Shown: positions 1 through 7,715, numbered from the stretch's first letter. The stretch is 64,000 bases of DNA from Anaerotignum faecicola (GCF_003865035.1 NZ_BHVZ01000002.1:1-64000); one strand, 5' to 3'. Notes: generated from the sequence alone by a model not told the origin. Numbers and translations: made by a program.

Positions 1-180
1 GGAACTGCTTCGGAACTTTGCGAAAGGCTTGCGGTGGATATAAAGCCGAATGTACTTTCTTTAAGGCTCAGTATCAACGCAAGCAGGCTGTTTCGTGATT
101 ACGGTATCCGTTATCAGAACAGCCGCACACACGACGGAAGAAAGGTTTCACTTTGGAAAGAAACCGAGCAGACGGCGTGA
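1..180 (+). CDS. AAA-type ATPase of a mobile element, C-terminal fragment
   Basis: An open frame runs in from the window edge and ends at TGA 178-180. The last 59 residues contain ASELCERL, INASRLFRDYGIRY and THDGRKVSL. From memory this resembles the C-terminal winged-helix-like tail of RecA/RepA-like AAA ATPases found beside relaxase genes on clostridial mobilizable elements. The Walker motifs would lie upstream of the window and cannot be checked. The relaxase, TnpV and resistance-type genes that follow support a mobile-element setting. The open frame is secure; the family is inferred from the tail only. Confidence 0.5.
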   Translation, partial: GTASELCERLAVDIKPNVLSLRLSINASRLFRDYGIRYQNSRTHDGRKVSLWKETEQTA

Positions 181-419
181 CAAACGGTGTCAAAGGTGTC
201 AATGTTTTTGAGAGCAGCACGCGCTGTGAAAAACATTGTCACCATCGTCACACTTTGACACCGGATAAAGTTTAGGGGAGTGTGCAGAGAGTGCCTTTTC
301 AAAGGCGGCTCTTTGGTCTCGCCTGCTGGCTCGGTCGGTTCGCAGGCGTGTGTGCCACCGGCACACGCTCACCCCTCGGAGAGCCTTCGGAGAACGCAAA
401 ACCTGTTTACAGGTCGCAT

Positions 420-474
420 TTTTGATGGGTGTACCCGTCAAAAGTGCTTTTGCGTTACTTTTGACAAAAGTAAC
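420..474. other. Candidate origin of transfer (two palindromes before the relaxase)
   Basis: The stretch 181-516 has no convincing gene. It contains two strong inverted repeats. The first has arms 420-430 and 433-443 with one G-T wobble and a 2-base loop. The second is a perfect 21-base palindrome at 454-474 (arms GTTACTTTTG and CAAAAGTAAC around one A). MobV relaxases act on hairpin-forming oriT sites usually lying just upstream of their own gene, which is the position here. The assignment rests on position and symmetry; the nick site is not identified. Confidence 0.4.
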
Positions 475-516
475 AAAACCTGAGAATGTTGAAATTTACA
501 GATGGGAGATGAAAAA

Positions 517-1677
517 ATGCAGAGAACGATAAGTGCAATGGTCGGTAAAGGCTCGGTCAATCACAATAGCCGAAAGTTCCGAGCAGAAAATGTAGACGGA
601 ACTCGTACTCATCTCAATATCGACTACTGCAATGAAAATATAAAGACAGTTTATCACGAATTGTTTGATGAAGCATTGGAAAGATACAATGCCAAGCAGA
701 TAAGGTCAGACCGAAAGATAAAAGATTATTATGAAAAAATCCGAAGTTCCAAGCAGGAAAAACCGTTCCACGAAATCATTTTACAGGTGGGCGGTAAGGG
801 AAATATGAACGCCGATACGGAAAACGGAGAACTGGCAAAGCAGATTTTAGATGAATACTATCAGGGTTTTCAGGAGCGAAATCCACAGCTTCGGGTGTTC
901 TCGGCTCATCTGCATATGGATGAAGCTACACCACATCTGCACATAGATTTTGTACCTTTTACCACAGGCAGCAAGCGTGGACTTGATACAAGAGTGTCAC
1001 TAAAGCAGGCTCTTGCAACGCAAGGTTTTAAGGGCGGCAGTCGTGGCGATACGGAGTGGTCGCAATGGATACAGTCCGAAAAAGAACAGCTTGCGGCGGT
1101 GATGGAACGTTATGGGATTGAGTGGGAACATTTAGGCACACACGAAAAACATCTTTCTGTTTTGGATTATAAAAAGCAGGAAAGAAAAAAAGAAGTGGCG
1201 GCATTAGGTGCGAAAATCGAGCAGAAACAGATTGAATTTGATGTGTTGTCGGAACGAGTATTGAACTATGATAAGGCAAAAGACGAGCTGTCAAATCTTG
1301 AAATAGAGCTTGATACTGCACCGAAATATCAGTTGCCAGAACCAGAGAAATTTATGACTGCAAAGGCATATAAAACCAAAATGGCAGAGCCGGTTGTAAG
1401 GAAATTGAAGCAACTTGTCAAAACGGTGCTTGCCCGCTGCTTTGAGGGGTGGGACAACTATCATAGGCTGAATACAGCGAATGCACAGTTATACCGCACC
1501 AATCAGCGTTTGGAGAAAGTCAATGAAAGATTGACCGAAGAAAACAAAATCCTAAAAGCAGAAAATAAAGATTACAGCCTGCTCCGTAAGGTTTTTGGTC
1601 GCAAACAGATAGATGATTTGTTGGAGCAGGCAAGAACAGTTAAAGGTCGCAAGCGTGATAATACACGATCACGATAG
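517..1677 (+). CDS. MobV-family relaxase (plasmid recombination/mobilization enzyme)
   Basis: This 386-residue protein carries the histidine-rich MobV/Pre relaxase signature near residues 130-150 (HLHMDEATPHLHIDFVP, the HxDExxPHxH type), which binds the metal used to nick one strand at oriT. The C-terminal half, from about residue 220, is charged and heptad-like and is probably coiled coil. An upstream in-frame ATG at 502 exists, but ATG 517 has GGGAG at proper spacing and is preferred. Relaxase plus upstream palindromes and downstream TnpV indicate a mobilizable rather than self-transmissible element. The family call is firm; no mating-pair formation genes are visible in the window. Confidence 0.85.
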   Translation: MQRTISAMVGKGSVNHNSRKFRAENVDGTRTHLNIDYCNENIKTVYHELFDEALERYNAKQIRSDRKIKDYYEKIRSSKQEKPFHEIILQVGGKGNMNADTENGELAKQILDEYYQGFQERNPQLRVFSAHLHMDEATPHLHIDFVPFTTGSKRGLDTRVSLKQALATQGFKGGSRGDTEWSQWIQSEKEQLAAVMERYGIEWEHLGTHEKHLSVLDYKKQERKKEVAALGAKIEQKQIEFDVLSERVLNYDKAKDELSNLEIELDTAPKYQLPEPEKFMTAKAYKTKMAEPVVRKLKQLVKTVLARCFEGWDNYHRLNTANAQLYRTNQRLEKVNERLTEENKILKAENKDYSLLRKVFGRKQIDDLLEQARTVKGRKRDNTRSR

Positions 1678-1703
1678 ACAAAAATCACAGGAGGAAAAGG
1701 AAA

Positions 1704-2081
1704 ATGACAAAGACAATTTTTGAAGAAATGGGCGGAACTTATAGACAGGTGGGTGATTATTTATTGCCGAACATCACAGTACCAGCCGAAGAAGAAATAG
1801 AGCCGATTGGTTTATGGGGGAAACGACATGCAAGGCATTTAAAGGAACACTATAAAGTGTTATATATGAACCTGCTGACAAGCGGAAAGCTGCATAGTTA
1901 TCTTGCAGAAGTCGATAAGCAAGCAGAGGATATGTTTCTTCGACTGGTAAAGGAATATGCCGACAGACAAGATGTGACGGAACAATTAAAGAAAGATAAT
2001 CCCTACGAATGGATTGGAAGAATGAATAATATTCAGGCTTGTGTGAGGGAAGTTGTAGGAACGGAGTTGATTTACACATAA
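1704..2081 (+). CDS. tnpV: TnpV-family transposon-encoded protein
   Basis: A 125-residue soluble acidic protein with LWGKRHARHLKEHYK and NPYEWIGRMNNIQACVREV, features recalled from the TnpV family of Tn4451-type mobilizable transposons. It starts 26 bases after the relaxase, behind an AGGAGG site (1691-1696), so the two are probably co-transcribed. The molecular function of TnpV is not established; it travels with clostridial mobilizable elements and is a useful marker of them. Length is normal for the family. A stretch of about 140 bases with no gene follows before the promoter of the next unit. Confidence 0.75.
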   Translation: MTKTIFEEMGGTYRQVGDYLLPNITVPAEEEIEPIGLWGKRHARHLKEHYKVLYMNLLTSGKLHSYLAEVDKQAEDMFLRLVKEYADRQDVTEQLKKDNPYEWIGRMNNIQACVREVVGTELIYT

Positions 2082-2226
2082 GCGTTTTACGGTATGGTGC
2101 TCCTGCGTTTGCTGGAGTGCTGTGGTTGTGGTTGTAAAGAGGTTGTGAAAGATTGAATTTCGTAATGGTTGGATGTATAATTAGGAAGTGAAAATTTTAA
2201 TTTGCACTTCCATAAGGTGAAATGTA

Positions 2227-2255
2227 TTGACACAAAAAATACAGTATGATAGTAT
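2227..2255 (+). promoter_or_regulatory. Probable promoter of the ABC-F/lnu unit
   Basis: TTGACA at 2227-2232 is followed after 17 bases by TAGTAT at 2250-2255, a sigma-A-like pair with a weak -10. Transcription from here would give a leader of about 270 bases before the ABC-F start, which suits control by attenuation. A TATGAT at 2245 is closer to consensus but only 12 bases from the -35. Confidence 0.5.
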
Positions 2256-2299
2256 TGCCATTAGAAGAAAGAAAGGCACATTTTGTGTAAGGTGAGGAA

Positions 2300-2314
2300 A
2301 TGATTAATAGATAA
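2300..2314 (+). promoter_or_regulatory. Possible leader peptide in the ABC-F leader
   Basis: A GGTGAGG ribosome site lies directly before ATG 2300, which opens a four-codon frame (Met-Ile-Asn-Arg-stop). Short translated leaders are common upstream of antibiotic-inducible ABC-F and erm genes, where a stalled ribosome releases the attenuator. This one is very short, and its role is inferred only from position. Confidence 0.3.
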
Positions 2315-2447
2315 TTTGATTTAAGTAAGACACATATAGTTATTGAGCCTGTAGAGAATAGGTTTGTTTTGTGTACGCTTAAGTTGGATTATCGCAAGAG
2401 GCATTTCCTTTGTTTTCCTTTTGGAAAAGAAATAAGGGTCTATTTAG

Positions 2448-2485
2448 CGAGTCTATTTTTGCGTATGCAAAAAAGACTCGTTTTT
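2448..2485 (+). terminator. Transcription attenuator upstream of the ABC-F gene
   Basis: CGAGTC (2448-2453) pairs with GACTCG (2475-2480); the stem continues through a T/A-rich section to a GC/GC pair around a four-base loop. A run of five T follows (2481-2485). It ends 49 bases before the ABC-F start codon, inside the leader. GTCTATTT occurs twice (2438 and 2451), so an alternative pairing that disrupts the terminator is possible. The shape and place match intrinsic attenuators of inducible ribosome-protection genes. Confidence 0.7.
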
Positions 2486-2534
2486 GTGTGTTCAAAATAA
2501 TAATTGGCTCAGACTTCGAAAAGGAGAAACTTTA

Positions 2535-4079
2535 ATGTTGCAGATAAAAAAATTAAATTTAACACATAAAAAAGACCTGAGAATAATTCTTAATGATTTC
2601 AACCTTGTGCTAAATGATGGAGATAAGGCAGTTATTATTGGAGAAGAGGGAAATGGGAAATCGACATTAATGAAGTGGATATACAATCCGTCGCTTGTAG
2701 AAAACTATATAGAAGCAGATGGGGAAAGGATAATGGGACACGAACGTCTTGGTTATCTTCCGCAGGAGATGCTCGATGAAGATAAGGAAAAAACAATATA
2801 CGAATATTTTTCTGAAGAGGAAATATTCTGGGAGAAAACGCCTAAAGAATTGTCTGTTATTGCGGGAAAATTTGGAATGAAAAATGATTTTTTCTACAGT
2901 AACCAGACAATGGGTAGTCTTTCAGGAGGCGAAAAAGTCAAGACACAACTTATGAGGCTTTTCATTCGCGATGTTTCTGTGCTGTTGTTGGACGAACCTT
3001 CCAATGACATCGACATTGCGACGCTTACATTACTGGAAAAAATCATAAATGACTGGAAGCACATTGTGCTTTTTATTTCACACGATGAAACGCTGATAGA
3101 GCGTACTGCCAACATGGTGATACATATCGAGCAGATTATACGAAAAACAAAGGCGAGATATACCGTGGCAAAGCTTCCCTATAGACGCTATGTGGAAGAA
3201 CGGCTTCATAAATTTGAAATCCAAAAACAGCGGGCACTGAGTGACCGTAGGGAGAAAAAGATTCGCGATGAAAAATATCAAAGAGTTATGCAGAGTGTAC
3301 AAGGTGCATTAAGAAGTTGTACCAGACAAGCACCGTCTGTTGCCAAAAACTTAAAGGACAAAATGCATACGGTTAAGGCAATGGAACGAAGATTTGAAAA
3401 AGAAGATGAAAATATGACTCAGATGCCGGAACAGGAAGAAGCAATCTTTGTCAAATTAGGGGATGAAAACTCACACATTCCCGCAGGAAAAACGGTCATA
3501 GAATATGAACTTTCAAAGCTTGTGACTCCGGATGGCAAAAGAATTTTAGCAGAAGGAATTCATTTAAAAATAAAAGGTTCAGAAAAAATCTGTATGATAG
3601 GAGCCAACGGGGCAGGAAAAACGACTCTTCTAAAAAAGATAGCGGAAGAACTCCTAAATCGGAATGACATTAAAGCAGAATATATGCCTCAAACTTATGA
3701 AGACCTGCTGGATTTGGATGTTACACCGGTTGATTACCTTGATAAAACAGGAGATAAAGAAGAGCGTACAAGAATTAGAACATACCTTGGTTCACTTAAA
3801 TACACACCAGATGAAATGGAGCATCCGATTCGGGAGTTATCAGGCGGACAAAAGGCGAAAGTGCTTCTCTTGAGGATGAGCTTAAGTGGTGCAAATGTTC
3901 TTATTCTGGATGAACCGACAAGAAATTTTTCACCATTGTCCGGTCCGGTAATAAGAAAAATGCTCCGAGAATTTCCGGGGGCTGTCATTAGCATTTCTCA
4001 CGATAGAAAGTATATTGAAGAGGTGTGCGATAAAATATATCAGCTAAATCCTAATGGATTACAGCTAATTGGTGATTGA
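2535..4079 (+). CDS. ABC-F family ATPase (ribosome-protection type, putative)
   Basis: A 514-residue soluble protein with two ABC ATPase domains and no membrane segment, the layout of ABC-F proteins, which bind the ribosomal E site and can dislodge antibiotics. Domain 1 has Walker A GEEGNGKST (about residue 38), signature SLSGGEKVK and Walker B VLLLDEPSNDID. A charged helical linker follows (residues about 210-310). Domain 2 has GANGAGKTT, ELSGGQKAK and LILDEPTRNF. AAGGAG at 2521-2526 sets the start at 2535. The attenuator upstream and the lincosamide nucleotidyltransferase-like gene downstream suggest a drug-resistance role. The subclass (Lsa, Vga, Msr or other) is not recognised, so the substrate is open. 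Confidence 0.8.
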   Translation: MLQIKKLNLTHKKDLRIILNDFNLVLNDGDKAVIIGEEGNGKSTLMKWIYNPSLVENYIEADGERIMGHERLGYLPQEMLDEDKEKTIYEYFSEEEIFWEKTPKELSVIAGKFGMKNDFFYSNQTMGSLSGGEKVKTQLMRLFIRDVSVLLLDEPSNDIDIATLTLLEKIINDWKHIVLFISHDETLIERTANMVIHIEQIIRKTKARYTVAKLPYRRYVEERLHKFEIQKQRALSDRREKKIRDEKYQRVMQSVQGALRSCTRQAPSVAKNLKDKMHTVKAMERRFEKEDENMTQMPEQEEAIFVKLGDENSHIPAGKTVIEYELSKLVTPDGKRILAEGIHLKIKGSEKICMIGANGAGKTTLLKKIAEELLNRNDIKAEYMPQTYEDLLDLDVTPVDYLDKTGDKEERTRIRTYLGSLKYTPDEMEHPIRELSGGQKAKVLLLRMSLSGANVLILDEPTRNFSPLSGPVIRKMLREFPGAVISISHDRKYIEEVCDKIYQLNPNGLQLIGD

Positions 4080-4163
4080 TAACAAAAAGGATGAAAGACT
4101 GACAAATTTCAGGCTTTTAGTGAGTTGGAAAGCATACAAAGATTTGAATTTGGAGGATAGATT

Positions 4164-4661
4164 ATGGTACGTACAGAAGATGCATGTGAAATTATAAAAT
4201 ATGCTTTGCAAAACGAAATTAAAGTATATTTAGATGGCGGATGGGGTGTTGATGCACTTCTTAAAAGAGAATCAAGAATACACAATGATATTGATTTGTT
4301 TGTTGAACTGAAACATTATCATGATTATATTTATGTGATTAAGCAGCATGGATTTGAGGAAGTAAATACTGATTATACAACGGATGGTCATACTGTCTGG
4401 AAAGATGATAAACAAAGAATCATTGATTTACATTGTTTTGAATTTACAGATGACGGAATTGTTTATGAGGGAGATATATTTCCATCAAAAACTTTTTCCG
4501 GTATTGGAAAAGTTGGAGATATAACTGTTTCTTGTATTGAACCATTGAGTCAGGTAATGCTTCATTTGGGATATGAACACGATAAAAATGATGTGCATGA
4601 TGTGATGCTGTTGTGTGAAACATTTCAAATAGCAATACCAGATGAATATAAGGAAAAGTAA
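4164..4661 (+). CDS. Lincosamide nucleotidyltransferase-like protein (Lnu family)
   Basis: A 165-residue protein. The N-terminal half shows the small nucleotidyltransferase pattern: VYLDGGWGVDALL (about residues 21-33) then HNDIDLFVE with the paired acidic metal ligands (residues 40-48). This pattern and length match Lnu(C)/Lnu(A)-type enzymes, which adenylylate lincomycin and clindamycin. A further acidic position, IIDLHCFEF, is near residue 90. It lies 84 bases after the ABC-F gene and may share its promoter. Related Lnu-like proteins are not all active on lincosamides, so the substrate is inferred from family resemblance. Confidence 0.7.
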   Translation: MVRTEDACEIIKYALQNEIKVYLDGGWGVDALLKRESRIHNDIDLFVELKHYHDYIYVIKQHGFEEVNTDYTTDGHTVWKDDKQRIIDLHCFEFTDDGIVYEGDIFPSKTFSGIGKVGDITVSCIEPLSQVMLHLGYEHDKNDVHDVMLLCETFQIAIPDEYKEK

Positions 4662-4926
4662 AATTTCAGTTTTGTGTTGAATCTCTAAGCAAAATAGCTT
4701 ATAATTTGACATGCTACATATAGTTATTATCCACAGTTATCGAGTAGGTGTTATCAATGCCGATAACAAAATGATAACATTAGCTCGTATAGGCAGGATA
4801 ATATGGATATATCAAATAATCAAAAGAACGAGAAACATTACAGAGAATAATTCCTAAACAAAAAGCGTTAGTCTTTGTAGAATGGGAATAATCTGAACAA
4901 TTTCCGGAAACCCATTGAAACTTAAA
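4662..4926 (+). other. Gene-poor end of the mobile element with a decayed reading frame
   Basis: No intact gene is seen. ATG 4803 opens a 15-codon frame (MDISNNQKNEKHYRE) that stops at 4848-4850. In another frame the next bases read IIPKQKALVFVEWE before a stop, as if one short gene had been broken by a frameshift; its family is not recognised. Short repeats of the type GATAAC occur around 4750-4790. Composition changes to GC-rich after about 4975, so the mobile element probably ends here. Confidence 0.3.
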
Positions 4927-4967
4927 AAGGCCTTGCTCATCTGCTTGGATGAGCAAAGTCTTTTTTT
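4927..4967. terminator. Bidirectional intrinsic terminator
   Basis: TTGCTCATC (4933-4941) pairs with GATGAGCAA (4948-4956). Rightward, a run of seven T follows (4961-4967); leftward, the arm is followed by a run of T on the minus strand (A run at 4924-4928). It lies just after the stop of the minus-strand regulator at 4974 and can end transcription from both sides. Confidence 0.7.
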
Positions 4968-4973
4968 ATGTCC

Positions 4974-5441
4974 TTATTTTTCTCCTGCCCTTTTCCAATA
5001 CTCCAGCTGAGGCAGCAGCTGCCGCAGATAGGCGCGCACCTCCTCCTCTGTGTATGTATCCTGTGGCATATTTTTCACGCACACCTCAATCAAATCCTCC
5101 ATATCGCTGTACAGATGCACCCCATCGGCGTAGCACCATTTGCAGTAATCCTCATTCAGAAAGCCGTCCTTTTCCCTGCTGATGCTGTCATCCGCAAGCG
5201 GCATGCCGCAGCATTGGCAAATCAGCTCTCTCGGCGAGCCAAGCAATGTGTTGATGGACACATCGAACAGCTTGGATAATCGCTTTAATGTCTCGGTATT
5301 CGGAATCGTATCTCCCCTTTCCCAACGGGATACCGCCTGTCTGGTCACGAACATCCTTTCCGCCAGCTCATCCTGCGAAAGCCCTGCCTTTGTGCGCAGC
5401 TGCAATAAAATATCCTTTGTTTCCATACTTTTTGTTTCCAT
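4974..5441 (-). CDS. XRE-family regulator with C-terminal zinc-ribbon domain
   Basis: A 155-residue protein. Residues about 6-65 form a Cro/CI-type helix-turn-helix (LSQDELAERMFVTRQAVSRW). Residues about 70-105 hold CQCCGMPL and EDYCKWCYADG, four cysteines as in the putative zinc-ribbon domain often fused to such regulators. The rest is acidic and helical. The start at 5441 follows AAGGCGG; upstream in-frame starts to 5570 would run into the neighbouring gene. Codons are GC-rich like the right-hand chromosome. It is probably a DNA-binding sensor-regulator; its targets are unknown. Confidence 0.75.
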   Translation of the reverse strand: METKSMETKDILLQLRTKAGLSQDELAERMFVTRQAVSRWERGDTIPNTETLKRLSKLFDVSINTLLGSPRELICQCCGMPLADDSISREKDGFLNEDYCKWCYADGVHLYSDMEDLIEVCVKNMPQDTYTEEEVRAYLRQLLPQLEYWKRAGEK

Positions 5442-5462
5442 ATCCTTCACCGCCTTTTCTCC

Positions 5463-5491
5463 AGTATACTCGAACCGCCGCCTTGGCGCAA
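5463..5491 (-). promoter_or_regulatory. Probable promoter of the XRE-zinc-ribbon gene
   Basis: Read on the minus strand, TTGCGC (5486-5491) and TATACT (5463-5468) are separated by exactly 17 bases and lie about 22 bases before the chosen start. This gives the regulator its own promoter, apart from the DnaC-like gene upstream. Confidence 0.5.
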
Positions 5492-5521
5492 GCAACGCGC
5501 AGTTGCCGCGGAGGGATTGCC

Positions 5522-6313
5522 CTACACCACGCCCTCCTCTCTCGTTCTGTAGTTCCGCCCTTCGCCCCATCCGATTTTCAGCTTATATTTGCCGCACCGC
5601 TGATAAATTCTGCTGCCCATGGCTTCGTCAAGCTCCATGATTTCATTCAGCCCTCTTTCCCCCGAAAAAATCGTCCGCAAGGTGCGATTATTATACCGCG
5701 CGTTGATGATTTCAAACGCAAGATTGATGTCCCCATCGGTCGGCAGTACGCCGTTTCTGGTTTTCAGAAAATCGTCGATATACAGCACCTCTGCCGTTTT
5801 CCATTTGTTGATTTCGCGCTCGTAGCCTTCATCATCCGTCTTGAGCGCCTTCAGCTTGGTGGCTTCCTCCGTCCAAATCATGTAGCGCACGCCCTTGCCC
5901 TGGAGCATCAACCGATTCGCAATGGCGGTGCAGATGTGCGTTTTCCCTGCCCCGACCTGTCCGCCGATATAAAACCAACCCTCCCCTTCCTCACAGAAGC
6001 ACTCCGCCGCCGCAAGGATGGATTTCTGCCAGCTTGTTTTCGCCTCGTAGGTCTCGAAGCGATACCGCTCCGCCATGTCCTGCAAGCCGCTTTTTTGCAG
6101 CCGCCACTTGCCCCTGCGCTTCTCCATGCACTCGCACTCCATGGTGTATTCATACCCATCCTTCATCAAAAACACAAACCCCTTGTTGCGGCAAATCGGG
6201 CAGTCATACCCCATCAGGTCGCCCCTTCTGCTGTTGTATAACGCCATCCTCTCCTCACAGGACAGTGCCGTCGTATTTTTCGCTGCCTGCATCAGCGCCT
6301 TCACATCTACCAT
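5522..6313 (-). CDS. DnaC/IstB-like helicase-loader ATPase
   Basis: A 263-residue AAA+ protein. The N-terminus has a four-cysteine zinc site, CPIC at about residues 38-41 and CEC near residue 60. The ATPase follows with Walker A GGQVGAGKTH (about 119-128), Walker B VLYIDDF (about 176-182) and a later arginine-rich SRIYQRCGKYKL. This is the layout of phage DnaC-like loaders that place replicative helicase on DNA. A GGAG site lies before ATG 6313. The start overlaps the end of the DUF6291 gene by 59 bases, so the two form a replication pair from an older phage-like element. Confidence 0.8.
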   Translation of the reverse strand: MVDVKALMQAAKNTTALSCEERMALYNSRRGDLMGYDCPICRNKGFVFLMKDGYEYTMECECMEKRRGKWRLQKSGLQDMAERYRFETYEAKTSWQKSILAAAECFCEEGEGWFYIGGQVGAGKTHICTAIANRLMLQGKGVRYMIWTEEATKLKALKTDDEGYEREINKWKTAEVLYIDDFLKTRNGVLPTDGDINLAFEIINARYNNRTLRTIFSGERGLNEIMELDEAMGSRIYQRCGKYKLKIGWGEGRNYRTREEGVV

Positions 6314-6965
6314 ACCCCTTCACTCCTTTTCCGCTCTCCTGACGGCAATATCCACTCACATTCTCCGTCTGCTTCGCTTCCTGTCTCTCCCAGTTTCGCA
6401 CCACTGCCTTCCAGTCCTTCATCTCGGACTTACCAAGCCGCCAGCCGTTGGCGGTGTAATAATCCATGAACCGCTCCGGACTGATACGATAGCCCTTGCT
6501 TTCGCAGTACGCCCGTACCTCCTCCACAGAAGGGGGATGAAAGGGGTGTGGTTGTCCGTCCTGCGAAGCATTCTCATTCCCCTCTCCATTACCCTTCTCA
6601 TTGCCATTACCATTACCATTCTCATTTACATTACCATTACCATTTACATTAGGTTTTGCATCCCGTAACCTATGGTTTTCCGTCTCAGAACCATCGGTTT
6701 TCCTATCGGATACCGCCTGCTCCTGTGCGGAGAGGCTTGCTTTTGGTCTGCCGCCCTTTGCGCCGTTTGCTCGTCGTTGGTTATTCGCATCTATCTGCGG
6801 CTTCGCCATCTTCAAAACCACCTCCGCCAGTGTGCCGCCTGTCTGCTCCGCTCCATTCAGCCCATATTCGCACAGAAAACGCATACATTCCGCAAATTCC
6901 GCATCCCCTAAGCCCTTGATGGAATCGTAAAAGCTGCGGTAGAAGATAAAGCTTTCTCTCTCCAT
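6255..6965 (-). CDS. DUF6291-like phage replication protein
   Basis: A 236-residue protein. The N-terminal 70 residues (FYRSFYDSIKGLGDAEFAE, then AKPQIDANNQRRANGAKGGR) resemble DUF6291, a phage replisome-organiser-like family. The C-terminal part (HPPSVEEVRAYCESKGY, YYTANGWRLG, DWKAVVRNW) is DnaD-like and typical of helicase-loading partners. Between them lies a low-complexity Asn-Gly-Asn-Glu tract encoded by short tandem repeats near 6594-6652. The start at 6965 has a GGGGGGAG site; an upstream frame to 7055 lacks one. It pairs with the overlapping DnaC-like gene. Confidence 0.7.
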   Translation of the reverse strand: MERESFIFYRSFYDSIKGLGDAEFAECMRFLCEYGLNGAEQTGGTLAEVVLKMAKPQIDANNQRRANGAKGGRPKASLSAQEQAVSDRKTDGSETENHRLRDAKPNVNGNGNVNENGNGNGNEKGNGEGNENASQDGQPHPFHPPSVEEVRAYCESKGYRISPERFMDYYTANGWRLGKSEMKDWKAVVRNWERQEAKQTENVSGYCRQESGKGVKGYGRCEGADAGSEKYDGTVL

Positions 6966-7055
6966 TTTTCTCCCCCCTTTCGTTGCTTCTCTTTCTGTAT
7001 ACCATTTCTGTAGTCTCACATAGTCTCGATGTGAAGAAAAGCGCAAAAAAGGCAA

Positions 7056-7094
7056 TAAAAAAATCCCCCTTCTTCTGTAAAAAGAAAGAGGATT
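7056..7094 (-). terminator. Intrinsic terminator after the orphan rlmD-like 3' end
   Basis: On the minus strand a 12-pair stem forms between 7083-7094 and 7062-7073 (AATCCTCTTTCT with AGAAGGGGGATT, some G-U pairs), followed by a T run (A run 7057-7063 on the plus strand). It begins five bases after the stop codon at 7099-7101, as expected for a native gene end. No complete minus-strand gene precedes it, which is why the end is called orphan. Confidence 0.7.
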
Positions 7095-7098
7095 GGAT

Positions 7099-7140
7099 TT
7101 AGTTTTCCCGCGTCAGCAGGCAGACGTTTTCGATATGGCT
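7099..7140 (-). pseudogene. Orphan 3' end of an rlmD/rumA-like gene; probable prophage end (att)
   Basis: The minus strand reads SHIENVCLLTREN then stop at 7099-7101. The intact rlmD product ends NHVETVVLMSRK. The shared pattern H-(V/I)-E-x-V-x-L-x-x-R is the usual end of RlmCD/TrmA-family methyltransferases. The last codons here are GC-rich (GTC TGC CTG CTG ACG CGG), like the host chromosome, whereas the tail of the intact copy is AT-rich. With the terminator directly after it, this looks like the original rlmD end displaced by insertion of the prophage. The crossover would be near 7129-7140. Upstream the frame stays open for about 24 codons with no recognisable similarity. Confidence 0.55.
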
Positions 7141-7214
7141 CGATTGGCCCTGATTGATAACAACATAATCGGGATATTTCGGAATAGTCCGTTTGTCTAC
7201 GGAAACATATCAAC

Positions 7215-7612
7215 TCGTATCTGTAGTAGAAATATGGCTGTTTCTGTTGCTATCAATATCACAGCCTAGACCTCAGCTGTTTATGGGAACAGGTCTGAAA
7301 TTCCCTTTATATTTCCTATTATAATGCCAAAGTCAATAGTTGCAGACTTCCCATTGTCTCGACCCTGCCTGTTCGCAGTACAAGGGATAGGTCAACGACT
7401 ATTTTCCAGTCAATCTGGAATCACAATTCCCATGCACTCGACCTTAATAGTCAAGAATTCACACGATAAATACACCAGTACTGTTTGCCTAGTCTAACAA
7501 GACGCTATCTTTGATACAAAGGGAAAATTCTTCTCCGGTGTGAAAACACCGAAAAAGGCTTGATTTCTGGGCTTTTACGACCGTTTGCCGTCTGTAGAAG
7601 CCCAGTTTTTTT
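7215..7612 (+). ncRNA. Candidate structured non-coding RNA with its own terminator
   Basis: No protein gene is seen in about 570 bases here. The plus strand is dense in helices: 7236-7241/7261-7266, 7268-7273/7291-7296, a nested pair 7397-7403/7446-7452 enclosing 7404-7409/7415-7420, 7492-7495/7500-7503, and 7536-7541/7546-7551 closed by a GAAA tetraloop. A long-range 8-base pair joins 7301-7308 to 7518-7525. It ends in a 12-pair stem, 7567-7578/7594-7605, with seven T after it. No plus-strand gene uses that terminator. The sequence does not match RNase P, tmRNA, SRP or 6S RNA as recalled. The promoter was not found. Confidence 0.45.
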
Positions 7613-7715
7613 ATTCTATTGTCCTCATTTTACTCGAAGCAGACGGTGCCGGAAGTCGTCCCGACAGGTCCAGAATAGGTGAAGTTAAAAGTTATGCCAA
7701 AATTTAAATTGTTAG

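Noticed and set aside
2227..2250. TTGACA with TATGAT as the ABC-F promoter
   Set aside because: The spacing is only 12 bases; the TAGTAT at 17 bases was preferred though it is a poorer match.
4803..4850. Annotating the short frame as a recombinase remnant
   Set aside because: Only 15 codons before a stop, and the continuation in another frame has no motif that identifies a recombinase; recorded only as a decayed frame.
5288..6241. Long open frame on the plus strand across the DnaC-like gene
   Set aside because: It is the antisense of the regulator and DnaC-like genes, has no ribosome site, and its sequence is Pro/Arg/His-rich without domain features, as expected in GC-rich shadow frames.
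7016..7213. Minus-strand 65-codon frame overlapping the orphan rlmD end
   Set aside because: It is in a different frame from the rlmD-like ending, runs through the terminator hairpin and lacks a ribosome site.
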